64,000 bases of DNA from Listeria weihenstephanensis. Its GTDB lineage: Bacteria > Bacillota > Bacilli > Lactobacillales > Listeriaceae. The stretch is taken from contig NZ_CP011102.1 of the NCBI RefSeq assembly GCF_003534205.1, positions 3,342,293-3,406,292 of the forward strand. The letters are read 5' to 3'. Below the pieces are notes generated by a model. That model saw nothing but the letters and a program-made list of their open reading frames with translations, was not told the DNA's origin and did not search any database. The position numbers and the translations under genes were made by a program. This document shows, one piece after another, positions 9,272 to 18,245 of this stretch (positions are counted from its first letter, which is position 1; every line of letters begins with the position of its first letter).

Positions 9272-12200
9272 TTAGTTAACTGCTACTTCAACTTCTAAAG
9301 CAAGTCCAACGGCGTCATAGCCTAGAACGGTTACTTTTGCTGTTGGGTCTTTAATTTTGTCCTTCGCATAGTAAGTGTACGTGCCATCTGCTGCTACTGG
9401 GACTTTGCTGTATGTTGTATCGCCTACTTTAATAGCAACATATTTAATACCGCCTGTAAACGTACCTGTGATATTTCTTGTTGTACCGATCGTGAAGGCA
9501 TCTGCTTCCATTGTTGGTGCTACGCCTGGATCGATTGTAACGCCTTTTTCTGCAACAACAACGCCTGATGAGTCGTAAGCTAGAACCGTTATAACATCGT
9601 CTTTACTTGTTACTTTATCTTTGATGTAGTAAGTGTACGTGCCATCTGCATTAACAGGGACTTTGCCATACTCTGTGTCATTGACTTTAACAGCCACATA
9701 TTTCACTGTTCCTGTATATGTTCCTGTCGTATCGCCTGTACCTAACAAGTATGTGCTTGTTGTTAGTGTAGACCCGCCCTCAGGTGTGATAGTTACTGGT
9801 GCTTCTGCAATTTTTGTGCCTGTGCTGTCATAGCCAATGATAGAAACGGCTGTGGTCGCATCTTTAATCTTATCTTTTGCATAGTACTGCCAGTTAGTGC
9901 CATCTACCACGGCTACTTTACTGTAAACAGTATCGCCAACTTTAAGCGCTACATATTTCACGCTTCCAGTGAAAGTACCTTTAACATTTGTATCTGTTTT
10001 AAGTTTGAAAGCGACTGGTACGATCGTGCTTGCTCCTGCTGGATTTTGAGTCACATTTAATGTTTTCGTGTCTACTAATATACCCGCAGCGTTGTATGCT
10101 CTGACAAGAACAACATCTGTTGGGCTCAAAATTTTACCTTTTGCGTAATACTGCCATGTTGTACCATCAATCACGCCAACTTTTGCTGATTCTACACCAT
10201 TTACAACAAGGGAAACAGTTTTCACATTACCTGTGAATGTACCTTTGACATAAGAATCGGTAGAGATTGCAAAGTTACTTGGGTTAATCGTGATTGCGCC
10301 AACCAAGCTTTCTGGTCCAGCAACAGATACGTCTTTTGTATCAATGATAGTACCTTCTGAGTTGTAACCAATCATTTTAACTACGTCTGATGCGTTTTTA
10401 ATCTTGTCTTTTGCGTAATATTGAAGAGCGCCTGATCCTGTTACTGCCACGGCTGGATATACCGTTCCATTAACCGAAATTGCTACTTTTGTAACAGAAC
10501 CTGTATATGTTCCTGTCACATAGCTATCCGCACTAACAATGAATCCTTTTGGTGTTACTGTGCCTTTTAGTAGCTCGCCGTCTTTCAATGTTACTTTAGC
10601 ACGTGATAATTCTTTACCTGCTGAGTCTAGAGCAACAATGTACGCGTCTTGTGTTGTCGCTGTAATTTTGTCTTTCGCATAATACGTGAAGTTCCCACTT
10701 ACTGGAACTGTTGTATACTTCGTGTCGCCAACTTGTAGATATACTTTCGTTGCATCACCAGAAACGGTTGCTTTAACAGTTGTATCATACCCTACATAAT
10801 ATGGTGCAGTGACTACGACTGTTCCTGCTGTTACGGAAACAACTGTAACTGTGATTGTTTTTGTTGTTGTGTTTTTATCTGAATCTGTTACGCTGTATTC
10901 CACAGTGTATGTTCCAGCTTTTGTTGTATCTACTGTGTTTGTGATAACTTTGATACTTGATGTTAAGTTACCGTCTTCTTTATCAGTCGCTGTTACGCCT
11001 GTTAATGCGTCGAACGTGTCGCCTACATTGATTGTTTTATCAGTCGCTGTAATCACTGGTTTTTCGTTCGTGTTGACTGTTACTGTGATTGTTTTTGTTG
11101 TTTTGTTACCGTCTGAATCTGTTACAGAGTACTCAACAGAATATACGCCTGCTTTTGTTGTATCTACTGTGTTTGTTACGACTTTGATGTCTGCTGTTAA
11201 GTTGCCATCTTCTTTGTCAGTCGCTGTTACGCCTGTTAATGCGTTGAACGTGTCACCAACTTTGATTGTTTTATCAGTCGCTGTGATCACTGGTTTGTCG
11301 TTCGTGTTAACAGTCACTTTGATTGTTTTTGTTGTTTTGTTACCGTCTGAATCTGTTACAGAGTACTCAACAGAATATACGCCTGCTTTTGTTGTATCTA
11401 CTGTGTTTGTTACGACTTTGATGTCTGCTGTTAAGTTGCCATCTTCTTTGTCAGTCGCTGTTACGCCTGTTAATGCGTTGAACGTGTCACCAACTTTGAT
11501 TGTTTTGTCGCTTGCTATAATGACTGGTTTTTCGTTAGATTTAACTACGACAGATGTTGGATCACTTGGTAGACCATTTTTGCCTGCTTGTGTTACATCA
11601 ATAACTGCGTCTGCTTTTTGAGCTGGAATTGTTATTGCAAATTTACCATCTACGTCTGCTACGCCTGTTGCTGTTGTTCCATCAGGAAGTTTTACTGTTA
11701 CTGTGTTTCCTGGAACTGCTTCACCATTCAGTGTTGTATCGCCTGCTTTGATAGGAGAAACTGTTGGTACTGCTGGAACTGAAGTGTCTTCTTGTACTTT
11801 TGTTGTAACACGTGAGCTGTCATTGACACCATTTGTTTGGTAAGTTTGAATGTTTTGATCTTTCGCTAGTGTTGTTCCTGCTGGTACGTCAACTGTCCAG
11901 TTACCATCTTTATCAACCGTTGTTTTAGCTGTTTTACCGTCTGGGAATGTTACAACGATATCGTCGCCTGCAACACCTGTTCCTGAAACAGTTGTAGCAT
12001 TTTCAAAAATTGGTGATACTACTGGGCGGTCAACAATGCTTGAACCTTCTGTTGATACACGTGAGTAATCGAAAAGGCTGAAACCATCGATATTTTCACC
12101 TGTCGCTAAACCACTGTAATAATCTACTGTTGTAGTTCCAACTTTATAGATTAATGGAATTCTAACATTATCGATAGTGTTCCATTCGCTTCCTGTTGCT

Positions 12201-14335
12201 TTAGACCAATCTGCTGCATGATCCCAAGCGTATACTTTAGCCATGTTGTTCATTTCAATACGTGATTGGTAAGCTACATTACTGCTAGAATAACCACGAA
12301 CGATATGTCCTGCTACGGCTCTGTTATTTTGACGGAAGTCGATATATTTTGGTGAATTAAGGACTAATTTCGAGCTTTGTGCTCCTGTTAAGTCGAATAA
12401 CATTGTTGATGTGTTTGAAAGTGTTTCTATATAAGCCATGGTATTTTTATTGAATGTAACAACACCGTTAGCTTTAATCGCTGGGTAGTTTCCTTGTCCA
12501 GATGCTGCACGGATGTTAGCTTTTGAGTTTTCTGCAAAGGTGATTGAACCTGATGTTTTAATACCATAATCGGAAGACTCAATTTTAACAAGTGAGTTAT
12601 TTCCTACGTTAAATGTAGCTGCTGCACTACCTTCTTGAATTACGCCAGCTCCAGCATTTAGATATAGGTTAGAGTCTACGCCTAATTTAACTGATCCACC
12701 GTAGAGAGTGTGGATTGCATGGCTGTTCAATGCTGTGATTGAAAGTGTGTTGTTATCGCCAAATGTTGTATCTTTATATGTGTAGATACCATCATGATTT
12801 GGAGAAATGATTGTCATGTTTACATTTTTACCTGTAGAAATACCTTCACCACTTGTGTTGGTTGTTTCAAGGCCGTTTGTGTATGCTTTGATGTATGCTG
12901 TGGAATTATCGCCGAACTTGATTCCACCTGCATTAACGCCGTCGCCACTTGAAGAAGTGATGTTTGATGATGTGTTAGCACCAAAGTCAATGCGTGAAGT
13001 ACCAGATGCATAGATAGCATCGCTCTTAGCTTTAATAGCTATTTCTGTGTTATCTCCAAAGATGATAGGTCCGCCAGAGTAAATACCGTAACTAACGCCA
13101 GAATCGATATCAATTTTAACGCGGTCTTCTGGTTGTGGATTTTGGTTAGATACTGAACCAAAGCGGATTGTTGCTGCTCCTGCTGAGTAAATACCTCTAT
13201 CATGTGTTCTTAATTTTAAAGAAGAACGATCGCCAAATGTAATTGTTGCGTTCCCGTAAATACCACTGCCGTTATCACTAACTACGTCGATATCTGCGTC
13301 TTTACCTACAACGATAGAAGCTCCAGTGTTGTACGCGTAAATTGCAGTACCAGTACCAGTTGCTTTAACTTTCACATTGTCACCGATTGTGATGTTACCA
13401 GAAACATAAATACCGTTACCGATATCGCCTGATGCTAGTGTCAAATCTGCGCCATTTTTAACTACTAATGTTGCAGCTTTTAATGTACCGTATTTAGATG
13501 CTGATTTAATAACTGTGTTTTCACCAACTACAAGAGCACTATTTGATACATCAAATGCATAGCCTTTGTTTGACATCATATTGATTATTGCATTGTCACC
13601 AATGTTTACTGATCCAGAAGAACGAACTTTAACCGCTGTTTCCAATGCTTCTAATTGATCGATTTGCGTGTTGTCAGCAATTTCAAGACTATCAACGTCC
13701 ATACCTTGACGTTCAGCATTGACTAAACGGTTGTTTTTCCCAGCGATAGAAAGTGAAAGTTTACCAGTTCCGCCCATAATCATACCGCGAATTTCAACGC
13801 TATCAATAATGTTTACTGTTGGTGCCGCTGTAGATGTAAAACCTGTAAAAATACCTTTTGTTCCTACGTTTGTCATGATTAAGTCTTCTAAATCAACAAT
13901 AGAATTAGATTTCATGATAACTTGGAAAGACGCAGCACTAATTGTATGTCCGTTACCTTCAATACGCATGTTGCTGTTTACTGTTACGTTACTTGCTAAT
14001 TGGAAATCCCCAGTAATTTCAATGACATTTACAGTTCCTGATTCTGCCGCCGCTTTAAACTCAGCGAATGTTGAAACTTGTTGTCTTTTTTCTGTTACAC
14101 CGCCATCAAGTGCTAATGTAGCGCCAAGTGGAGCGTATTTTTGTGCTACGACTGCTGCGCTTGGAGCTTCTTTTTCAGTAGTTGCGCTTCCTGCTGCTTC
14201 TGCTGCATGTGATCCTGTTGGTAATACTGTGATTATTTGACTTGCAACTACTGTAGCGATTAACGCTGTTTTAGCCGCCTTTTTAAGTGTCTTCATAGAT
14301 AGGACGTTAATTGGTCCCTTTTGTTGTAATTTCAT
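9272..14335 (-). CDS. Large secreted modular surface protein (beta-helix plus Ig-like repeats)
   Basis: 1687 residues. Signal peptide about 1-45 (KTALIATVVASQIITVLP, then SHAAEA). Residues about 75-720 are a parallel beta-helix of the pectate-lyase type, with recurring units such as GDNT..I.A...GIY..G.ITFG. Next come two bacterial Ig domains (about 785-950, e.g. VSGTGVAGDDIVVTFPDGKT), three HYR/DUF5011-type domains (about 950-1190, DKTIKVGDTFNALTGVTATD), and six C-terminal modules of about 80 residues with a conserved YYAKDKI. There is no LPXTG, GW or LysM motif, so the attachment is unclear; it may be released or held by the C-terminal modules. The ATG at 14335 follows AAGGAG by 10 bases. 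The adjacent upstream Crp/Fnr gene suggests regulated expression. Adhesin or sugar-binding function is inference. Confidence 0.85.
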   Translation of the reverse strand: MKLQQKGPINVLSMKTLKKAAKTALIATVVASQIITVLPTGSHAAEAAGSATTEKEAPSAAVVAQKYAPLGATLALDGGVTEKRQQVSTFAEFKAAAESGTVNVIEITGDFQLASNVTVNSNMRIEGNGHTISAASFQVIMKSNSIVDLEDLIMTNVGTKGIFTGFTSTAAPTVNIIDSVEIRGMIMGGTGKLSLSIAGKNNRLVNAERQGMDVDSLEIADNTQIDQLEALETAVKVRSSGSVNIGDNAIINMMSNKGYAFDVSNSALVVGENTVIKSASKYGTLKAATLVVKNGADLTLASGDIGNGIYVSGNITIGDNVKVKATGTGTAIYAYNTGASIVVGKDADIDVVSDNGSGIYGNATITFGDRSSLKLRTHDRGIYSAGAATIRFGSVSNQNPQPEDRVKIDIDSGVSYGIYSGGPIIFGDNTEIAIKAKSDAIYASGTSRIDFGANTSSNITSSSGDGVNAGGIKFGDNSTAYIKAYTNGLETTNTSGEGISTGKNVNMTIISPNHDGIYTYKDTTFGDNNTLSITALNSHAIHTLYGGSVKLGVDSNLYLNAGAGVIQEGSAAATFNVGNNSLVKIESSDYGIKTSGSITFAENSKANIRAASGQGNYPAIKANGVVTFNKNTMAYIETLSNTSTMLFDLTGAQSSKLVLNSPKYIDFRQNNRAVAGHIVRGYSSSNVAYQSRIEMNNMAKVYAWDHAADWSKATGSEWNTIDNVRIPLIYKVGTTTVDYYSGLATGENIDGFSLFDYSRVSTEGSSIVDRPVVSPIFENATTVSGTGVAGDDIVVTFPDGKTAKTTVDKDGNWTVDVPAGTTLAKDQNIQTYQTNGVNDSSRVTTKVQEDTSVPAVPTVSPIKAGDTTLNGEAVPGNTVTVKLPDGTTATGVADVDGKFAITIPAQKADAVIDVTQAGKNGLPSDPTSVVVKSNEKPVIIASDKTIKVGDTFNALTGVTATDKEDGNLTADIKVVTNTVDTTKAGVYSVEYSVTDSDGNKTTKTIKVTVNTNDKPVITATDKTIKVGDTFNALTGVTATDKEDGNLTADIKVVTNTVDTTKAGVYSVEYSVTDSDGNKTTKTITVTVNTNEKPVITATDKTINVGDTFDALTGVTATDKEDGNLTSSIKVITNTVDTTKAGTYTVEYSVTDSDKNTTTKTITVTVVSVTAGTVVVTAPYYVGYDTTVKATVSGDATKVYLQVGDTKYTTVPVSGNFTYYAKDKITATTQDAYIVALDSAGKELSRAKVTLKDGELLKGTVTPKGFIVSADSYVTGTYTGSVTKVAISVNGTVYPAVAVTGSGALQYYAKDKIKNASDVVKMIGYNSEGTIIDTKDVSVAGPESLVGAITINPSNFAISTDSYVKGTFTGNVKTVSLVVNGVESAKVGVIDGTTWQYYAKGKILSPTDVVLVRAYNAAGILVDTKTLNVTQNPAGASTIVPVAFKLKTDTNVKGTFTGSVKYVALKVGDTVYSKVAVVDGTNWQYYAKDKIKDATTAVSIIGYDSTGTKIAEAPVTITPEGGSTLTTSTYLLGTGDTTGTYTGTVKYVAVKVNDTEYGKVPVNADGTYTYYIKDKVTSKDDVITVLAYDSSGVVVAEKGVTIDPGVAPTMEADAFTIGTTRNITGTFTGGIKYVAIKVGDTTYSKVPVAADGTYTYYAKDKIKDPTAKVTVLGYDAVGLALEVEVAVN
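10850..11545 (-). repeat. Three tandem HYR/DUF5011-type coding repeats, 234 bp each
   Basis: Inside the surface protein gene, a 234-bp (78-codon) unit occurs three times. Two copies are nearly identical at DNA level over about 175 bp (for example from 11101 and again from 11335, a spacing of exactly 234 bp). The third is more diverged. Such identity points to recent duplication or conversion and predicts copy-number variation between strains. Confidence 0.85.
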
Positions 14336-14440
14336 GTTTATGTTTCTCCTTCTTATGTTTCTTTTTTTTTTGTAAAATGCCTGCCTATCATCGAACGATT
14401 ATGGGTTCACACGATAAACACCTCCTTACATTCAAAATAT

Positions 14441-15121
14441 TTATGACTGAATATTGCGATTTGTGCGTATGCTTTTAATGACAATACTTTTGTCATCGAC
14501 GCTAATTTGACCTTCCTGCATCATTTTCTTAAGTTGTTTTGGTATAAAATTGCGATCCACATTACAATACGCTCCAATAAGTTTGGTATTGATCACAGAT
14601 GGTATTTCAACACCTTCATCCACCGAAACTCCTAGCTTATTTGCAATATCATAAAGTGAGTTCACGAAGCGCTCTTCACGGCCTAGCATCAATTGCATGT
14701 AACGTTCATACAAATCGTATAATTGTTCAGTCATTAAATTAGCGAAATATTCCATGAATGATGGTCTATTTGCCAAATAATTCAGCAAGTATTCCATATC
14801 AATCTTCGTTGCTCTAAGCCCCGTTAATGTTGTTGCTTGCGTCATAACAACACTTTCGTTTTTTCTGAAAAATGATTCCAATCCAATAATATCTCCATCT
14901 GTTAGAAAGGATATGACTGGCTTCAGTGAATCTTTCATTGTCTGAGTTGTGATTGAAATCCCAGAGTTTATAATGTATAGTGCATTATTTGTCTTACCTG
15001 GTGCGATAATCTGTTGCCCTTTATCAAAAGTAACTTCTTGTACTAAATTATCACCATATGCATTCGTCTGTAGCTCTTTTATAATCCCGTCTAAACTTGT
15101 ATCACTTGAAATATACACCAA
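14441..15121 (-). CDS. Crp/Fnr-family transcriptional regulator (PrfA-like)
   Basis: 226 residues, close to the length of PrfA-type regulators. The N-terminal half is a cyclic-nucleotide-binding-like beta barrel (VTFDKGQQIIAPGKTNNALYI near 30-50, FLTDGDIIGLESFF near 72-85). The C-terminal winged helix includes INTKLIGAYCNVDRNFIPKQ (about 170-190), the recognition helix region. The start is TTG at 15121, because AAAGGAGG lies eight bases upstream; the next codon is GTG, an alternative. The gene is about 105 bp upstream of the surface protein gene and on the same strand, so it may control it. No cysteine cluster for an Fe-S sensor is seen. The effector is unknown. Confidence 0.85.
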   Translation of the reverse strand: MVYISSDTSLDGIIKELQTNAYGDNLVQEVTFDKGQQIIAPGKTNNALYIINSGISITTQTMKDSLKPVISFLTDGDIIGLESFFRKNESVVMTQATTLTGLRATKIDMEYLLNYLANRPSFMEYFANLMTEQLYDLYERYMQLMLGREERFVNSLYDIANKLGVSVDEGVEIPSVINTKLIGAYCNVDRNFIPKQLKKMMQEGQISVDDKSIVIKSIRTNRNIQS

Positions 15122-15838
15122 TTATGACTCCTCCTTTCTAACATCTTGAATAGTCACGAAAGATTACATTTATTAATTTAACACGTTCTTGTTTTCCATA
15201 TTTCAACTATGGTGCAGATATCCAAAAAAGTTGTGAATCTTTTATGTCTTTTCATCCTGACCCAACTTCGACTTACAAAAGCGGGTCCACTTCAATAATC
15301 TTGTTGTTATTTGTAGTGTAACATCTTATTCTTTTGGATTTCACAACACAGTTGCAACTACACAAGCTATCTGTGAATTTTTTGTGACTGCTGCAAATTT
15401 TAAATTAATAGAAGTTTTTCATTATGCCCTCTCTTGAGTACATTCAAAGTATAATACTTTACTTCTACATTTTTTCCTAAAAATTAGGTTTCTTTTTGTA
15501 TTGATAGGACAAACATGGCCTAACTAAGTCGTATCAATATGTTCCACTACATGTACTTTTTTAAAAAAATATACTTCTAGAAGAACATTTTTTCGAGATT
15601 AAGCGTCATCTGGGTAAATAACTTCCGCCCCCTTTCTAAAATTTTATGTAAATGCAGTATTACAGGCCATATTTCTAGCTTAACATGGGAAATTTTATTG
15701 GTTTTATATATATATGCACTTCTCGATTTTGAAATTCGACTAATTTGTGAATCTTTTGTCGTGGCTGGTCAAAAAAGCGTAAAAAGAGCAGAGAAGGGTA
15801 TTATTAAATAGAATTCGTAGAAAGGACGGTAGATTTGT
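15122..15838. other. 0.7-kb non-coding region between divergent regulators
   Basis: No convincing gene. It holds a repeated TTGTGAATCTTTT motif (15231-15248 and 15745-15760), a related TGTGAATTTTTTGTGA at about 15371-15386, and an inverted repeat at 15499-15539 (12-bp arms with one mismatch, 17-base loop). The Crp/Fnr-like gene reads left and the Mga-like gene reads right. This is a long regulatory region by position, or it hides an unannotated sRNA. Confidence 0.5.
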
Positions 15839-17302
15839 ATGCAATTTTTGGATGAAAAAGAACTACGCGAAGTTGATATTATCCGCTTGCTCGGGAAGGA
15901 ACGAAAATACTGGCAAATATCAGAACTCGCCACTACGCTCAATTATAGTACCAGCATTATTTACAACGCGCTTGATGACATAAAATTATATCTAGCTGAA
16001 AATGCTCCCAATACTCAGCTAATTGTTAAAAAATCTACCGGCGCCTTTCTAGACAAACCCGATAGCATTTCCTTAGACGCTATCATTGAAAAATATATGA
16101 CTACATCTATGGCTTATATTATATTAGACAGTACATTTAATTATCCACATCTGCGCGCACGCCAATTTTATGAACAACATTTGCTTACGAAAAGCACCTT
16201 TTATTTGAGGTTGAAATATATAGAAAACAGCCTCCATACCGTTAACCTAAATATAGAAACAAACCCAATGAGAATCACTGGGCCTGAGATTTGGATTAGA
16301 GAATGCTATTATAATTTATATTGGCGGACATATAGAGGAAGGATTTGGCCGTTTCGCTCGATTTCTAGAGAGGTTTTACTGTACCAACTCAATGAATTTT
16401 TACGGAATAGCCGAATATCCATGAATGCCGTCGAAAAAGAGCAATTGCTTTACCGGTTAGCTGTGAGGTACATGCGCCACGCTCAGAAACGTTATACGGC
16501 GGATATGCCTTTACAAAATTGTGTGCCTCCGCAAGTGGTGGATTTTATTAAAAAACACGGTGTGGCCTTGATGAACAGCGTCCCTGAACAGTATAGAGAA
16601 CTTGAGGAAAAGTATCTAACTATTTCTATTAGTAATCTTTTATACGCCAAAACGCGAAGTTTAAGGGCGACCAAACTCATTGAGTGGCACAGGGAAAAGC
16701 AGACCCTTCCTTATAAAATCGCGGCAGCTTTCCTTGAGGAGTTCGCCATAAAGTATCCAGATATAGTAATAGAAGAAAATGATCATTTGTGGCTCGATCT
16801 AATTAATGTTAATTTTTACGGCTTATCTCTGCCACATCTGTATATATACCGCGATTTACGGAAGCAAGCTGACTATTTCAAAGTAGAGAATCCCGCACTA
16901 TGGGCGAATTTAGAAGTGATAATAACAAAACTATTCAATCCTGAAAATTTCCAGCAATTCGCGGCACCAGACATTTATTTTTGTTATAAATACATGGTCC
17001 TGATTGTTGAAAAGTTTGCCATGAAAAAATACGAGCCAAAACTAGAAATTGCACTGGTTACAAGTCAAGATAATGCGATTCTAAATAAATTAAAATCCCA
17101 GATTCTTCGCAAGTTGAATTTGAATATCGAGATAAATATTGAAAGTATCCCGAAAAATGTGGATCTTATCGTTACAGAAACCACAACTGTGACTACGAAT
17201 CTTGATCTTGCCTTTGTTTGGAATTTCCCACCTACGCAGAATGACTGGATGCGTTTGGAGGAGCGGTTGAGTGGGATTCGGGATGGGAGATTGGAGGGGT
17301 GA
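15839..17302 (+). CDS. Mga-like helix-turn-helix transcriptional regulator
   Basis: 487 residues with the plan of Mga/AtxA-type regulators. An N-terminal HTH (about 20-60, YWQISELATTLNYSTSIIYNALDDIK) is followed by a second winged-helix region around 110-145 (LTKSTFYLRLKYIENSLHTVNLNIE, the Mga HTH block) and a long helical PRD-like centre. The C-terminus (about 400-480) resembles an EIIB-like domain. No strong PTS-phosphorylation histidines can be assigned by eye. Mga-type proteins activate surface and virulence genes, and this one sits beside a regulator and a giant surface protein. Upstream AAAGGA is about 12 bases from the ATG. Confidence 0.75.
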   Translation: MQFLDEKELREVDIIRLLGKERKYWQISELATTLNYSTSIIYNALDDIKLYLAENAPNTQLIVKKSTGAFLDKPDSISLDAIIEKYMTTSMAYIILDSTFNYPHLRARQFYEQHLLTKSTFYLRLKYIENSLHTVNLNIETNPMRITGPEIWIRECYYNLYWRTYRGRIWPFRSISREVLLYQLNEFLRNSRISMNAVEKEQLLYRLAVRYMRHAQKRYTADMPLQNCVPPQVVDFIKKHGVALMNSVPEQYRELEEKYLTISISNLLYAKTRSLRATKLIEWHREKQTLPYKIAAAFLEEFAIKYPDIVIEENDHLWLDLINVNFYGLSLPHLYIYRDLRKQADYFKVENPALWANLEVIITKLFNPENFQQFAAPDIYFCYKYMVLIVEKFAMKKYEPKLEIALVTSQDNAILNKLKSQILRKLNLNIEINIESIPKNVDLIVTETTTVTTNLDLAFVWNFPPTQNDWMRLEERLSGIRDGRLEG

Positions 17303-17357
17303 GGCAGCCTGGCTTTGCGGTTGATTATGTATAGCTGTAACAACAGTCGCTGAAGGT

Positions 17358-17479
17358 TTACTTGCTCGCTTCGCTCTCATGCATATTGGGGCTGTAACTC
17401 TCTTTGTTCAAACACGCCACTGGGGGATTACATGCTCGCTCTGCTCTCATGCATATTGGGGCTGTAACTCTCTTTGTTC
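17358..17479. repeat. Two 52-bp direct repeats, 70 bp apart
   Basis: A segment containing CTCTCATGCATATTGGGGCT followed by GTAACTCTCTTTGTTC occurs at 17358-17409 and 17428-17479 with only a few differences. The second copy runs into GTAACAGCCCC, which forms a stem with the preceding GGGGCTGT (17457-17490). Neither strand gives a credible gene. It may serve as the transcript end of the Mga-like gene. Confidence 0.7.
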
Positions 17480-17493
17480 GTAACAGCCCCAAC

Positions 17494-17592
17494 AAAAAGA
17501 ACCAGCTAGGGGGGAGCTGGTTCAAAAAAGGAGTTATAAGGACTGAGGCAATTAGAAAAAGGGGGGTAAAACTAATTGCTGTCCTGTTTACA
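17494..17592 (-). ncRNA. LhrC-like sRNA, copy A
   Basis: Read on the minus strand: a -10 TAATAT at 17604-17599, start near 17592, hairpin with stem CAATTAG/CTAATTG (17572-17578 with 17549-17555) extended by GGAC/GTCC, loop with a run of six C, a short linker with CTCC, then a terminator (stem GAACCAGCT/AGCTGGTTC, 17499-17523, C-rich loop, T-run). This is the layout of Listeria LhrC sRNAs, whose C-rich loops pair with ribosome binding sites. Upstream boxes CTCATGAAAA and TTTTCATCG are shared with copy B and resemble recalled LisR-type sites. The RNA would be about 100 nt. Confidence 0.75.
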
Positions 17593-17663
17593 TTCTCTAT
17601 ATTACAGTGCATCGATGAAAATTCACCGGGGTTTTCATGAGAATTCTATGAAACTTTCATTTT

Positions 17664-17966
17664 TTATGTTATATCATACTTAATCGTTCCTTCTCTCGTT
17701 ATATCTGTGATTTCTAGCTGTACAATTTGGGTCATACTCTCAATTTGGCCGATTTTTTTAATGATAATTGCGCTGTCTGTATTCAAATAGGAAAGCACGA
17801 TATCCTTGGTCATATTTTTTTCTGTAACAGGGATCTCAATTCGGTCTATCTCACCGCTTTCCAATTGCTTTATATTCGTCGTATCTTGCTGTCCTTCTAT
17901 GTACACGAAAACTTTCTGCGTTAATTTGTTCTGCGACTTATTGATAACACTCATTTCTAACGCCAT
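17664..17966 (-). CDS. Small hypothetical protein, 100 residues
   Basis: I do not recognise a family. The protein (MALEMSVINKSQNKLTQKVF...) has alternating polar and hydrophobic residues suggesting beta structure, with no signal peptide or membrane helix, so is probably a small cytoplasmic protein. The ATG at 17966 is preceded by AAGGAG about 10 bases upstream. It lies between two LhrC-like sRNA copies on the same strand. Coding is supported by the ribosome site and even amino-acid use; the function is unknown. Confidence 0.55.
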   Translation of the reverse strand: MALEMSVINKSQNKLTQKVFVYIEGQQDTTNIKQLESGEIDRIEIPVTEKNMTKDIVLSYLNTDSAIIIKKIGQIESMTQIVQLEITDITREGTIKYDIT

Positions 17967-18088
17967 GTTACTCCAACTCCTTCTATATAATAACTCACTA
18001 AACTGCCGCCATCATGATTTGCCACATACATCTTATTATCTATCCCTATCAAAATCCCCCCAGATTCCCATTATCTCAAAGTAAACGC

Positions 18089-18189
18089 AAAAAAACCAGC
18101 CGGGGAAGCTGGTCAAAAAAGGGAGTTTGTTAAAGGGACACCACAATTAGAAAAAGGGGAGTAAAACTAATTGCTGTCCTTGCTTTACA
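18089..18189 (-). ncRNA. LhrC-like sRNA, copy B
   Basis: The best-preserved copy. On the minus strand: -10 TATTAT (18201-18196), hairpin stem GGACA..CAATTAG/CTAATTG..TGTCC with loop TTTTACTCCCCTTTTT, a single-stranded stretch with ACTCCCTTTTTT, then a terminator ACCAGC/GCTGGT with loop TTCCCC and a run of T ending near 18089. Three C-rich motifs (loop, linker, terminator loop) match the described LhrC pattern. Promoter boxes CTCATGAAAT and TTTCATCG are shared with copy A. Confidence 0.8.
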
Positions 18190-18245
18190 CTCTTTATAAT
18201 ACAGGCCTTCGATGAAAGTTTTGCGGGGATTTCATGAGAATTATA

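Noticed and set aside
10809..11621. A 270-codon open frame on the plus strand
   Set aside because: It is the exact antisense of the repetitive Thr/Val-rich part of the surface protein gene; repeats keep the other strand free of stops. No ribosome site.
9272..14335. Repeats that could suggest a CRISPR or tandem-repeat array
   Set aside because: They are in-frame coding repeats of Ig-like modules, without short direct repeats and unique spacers; no cas genes are in the window.
14336..15300. PrfA box (TTAACANNTGTTAA) near the PrfA-like gene
   Set aside because: I searched by eye for the palindrome and found no convincing match in the upstream regions.
17494..17527. LhrC-like hairpins as plain plus-strand terminators
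   Set aside because: The arrangement promoter, C-loop hairpin, linker, terminator, T-run is coherent only on the minus strand and repeats across copies. Copy C pairs properly only in the minus-strand RNA.
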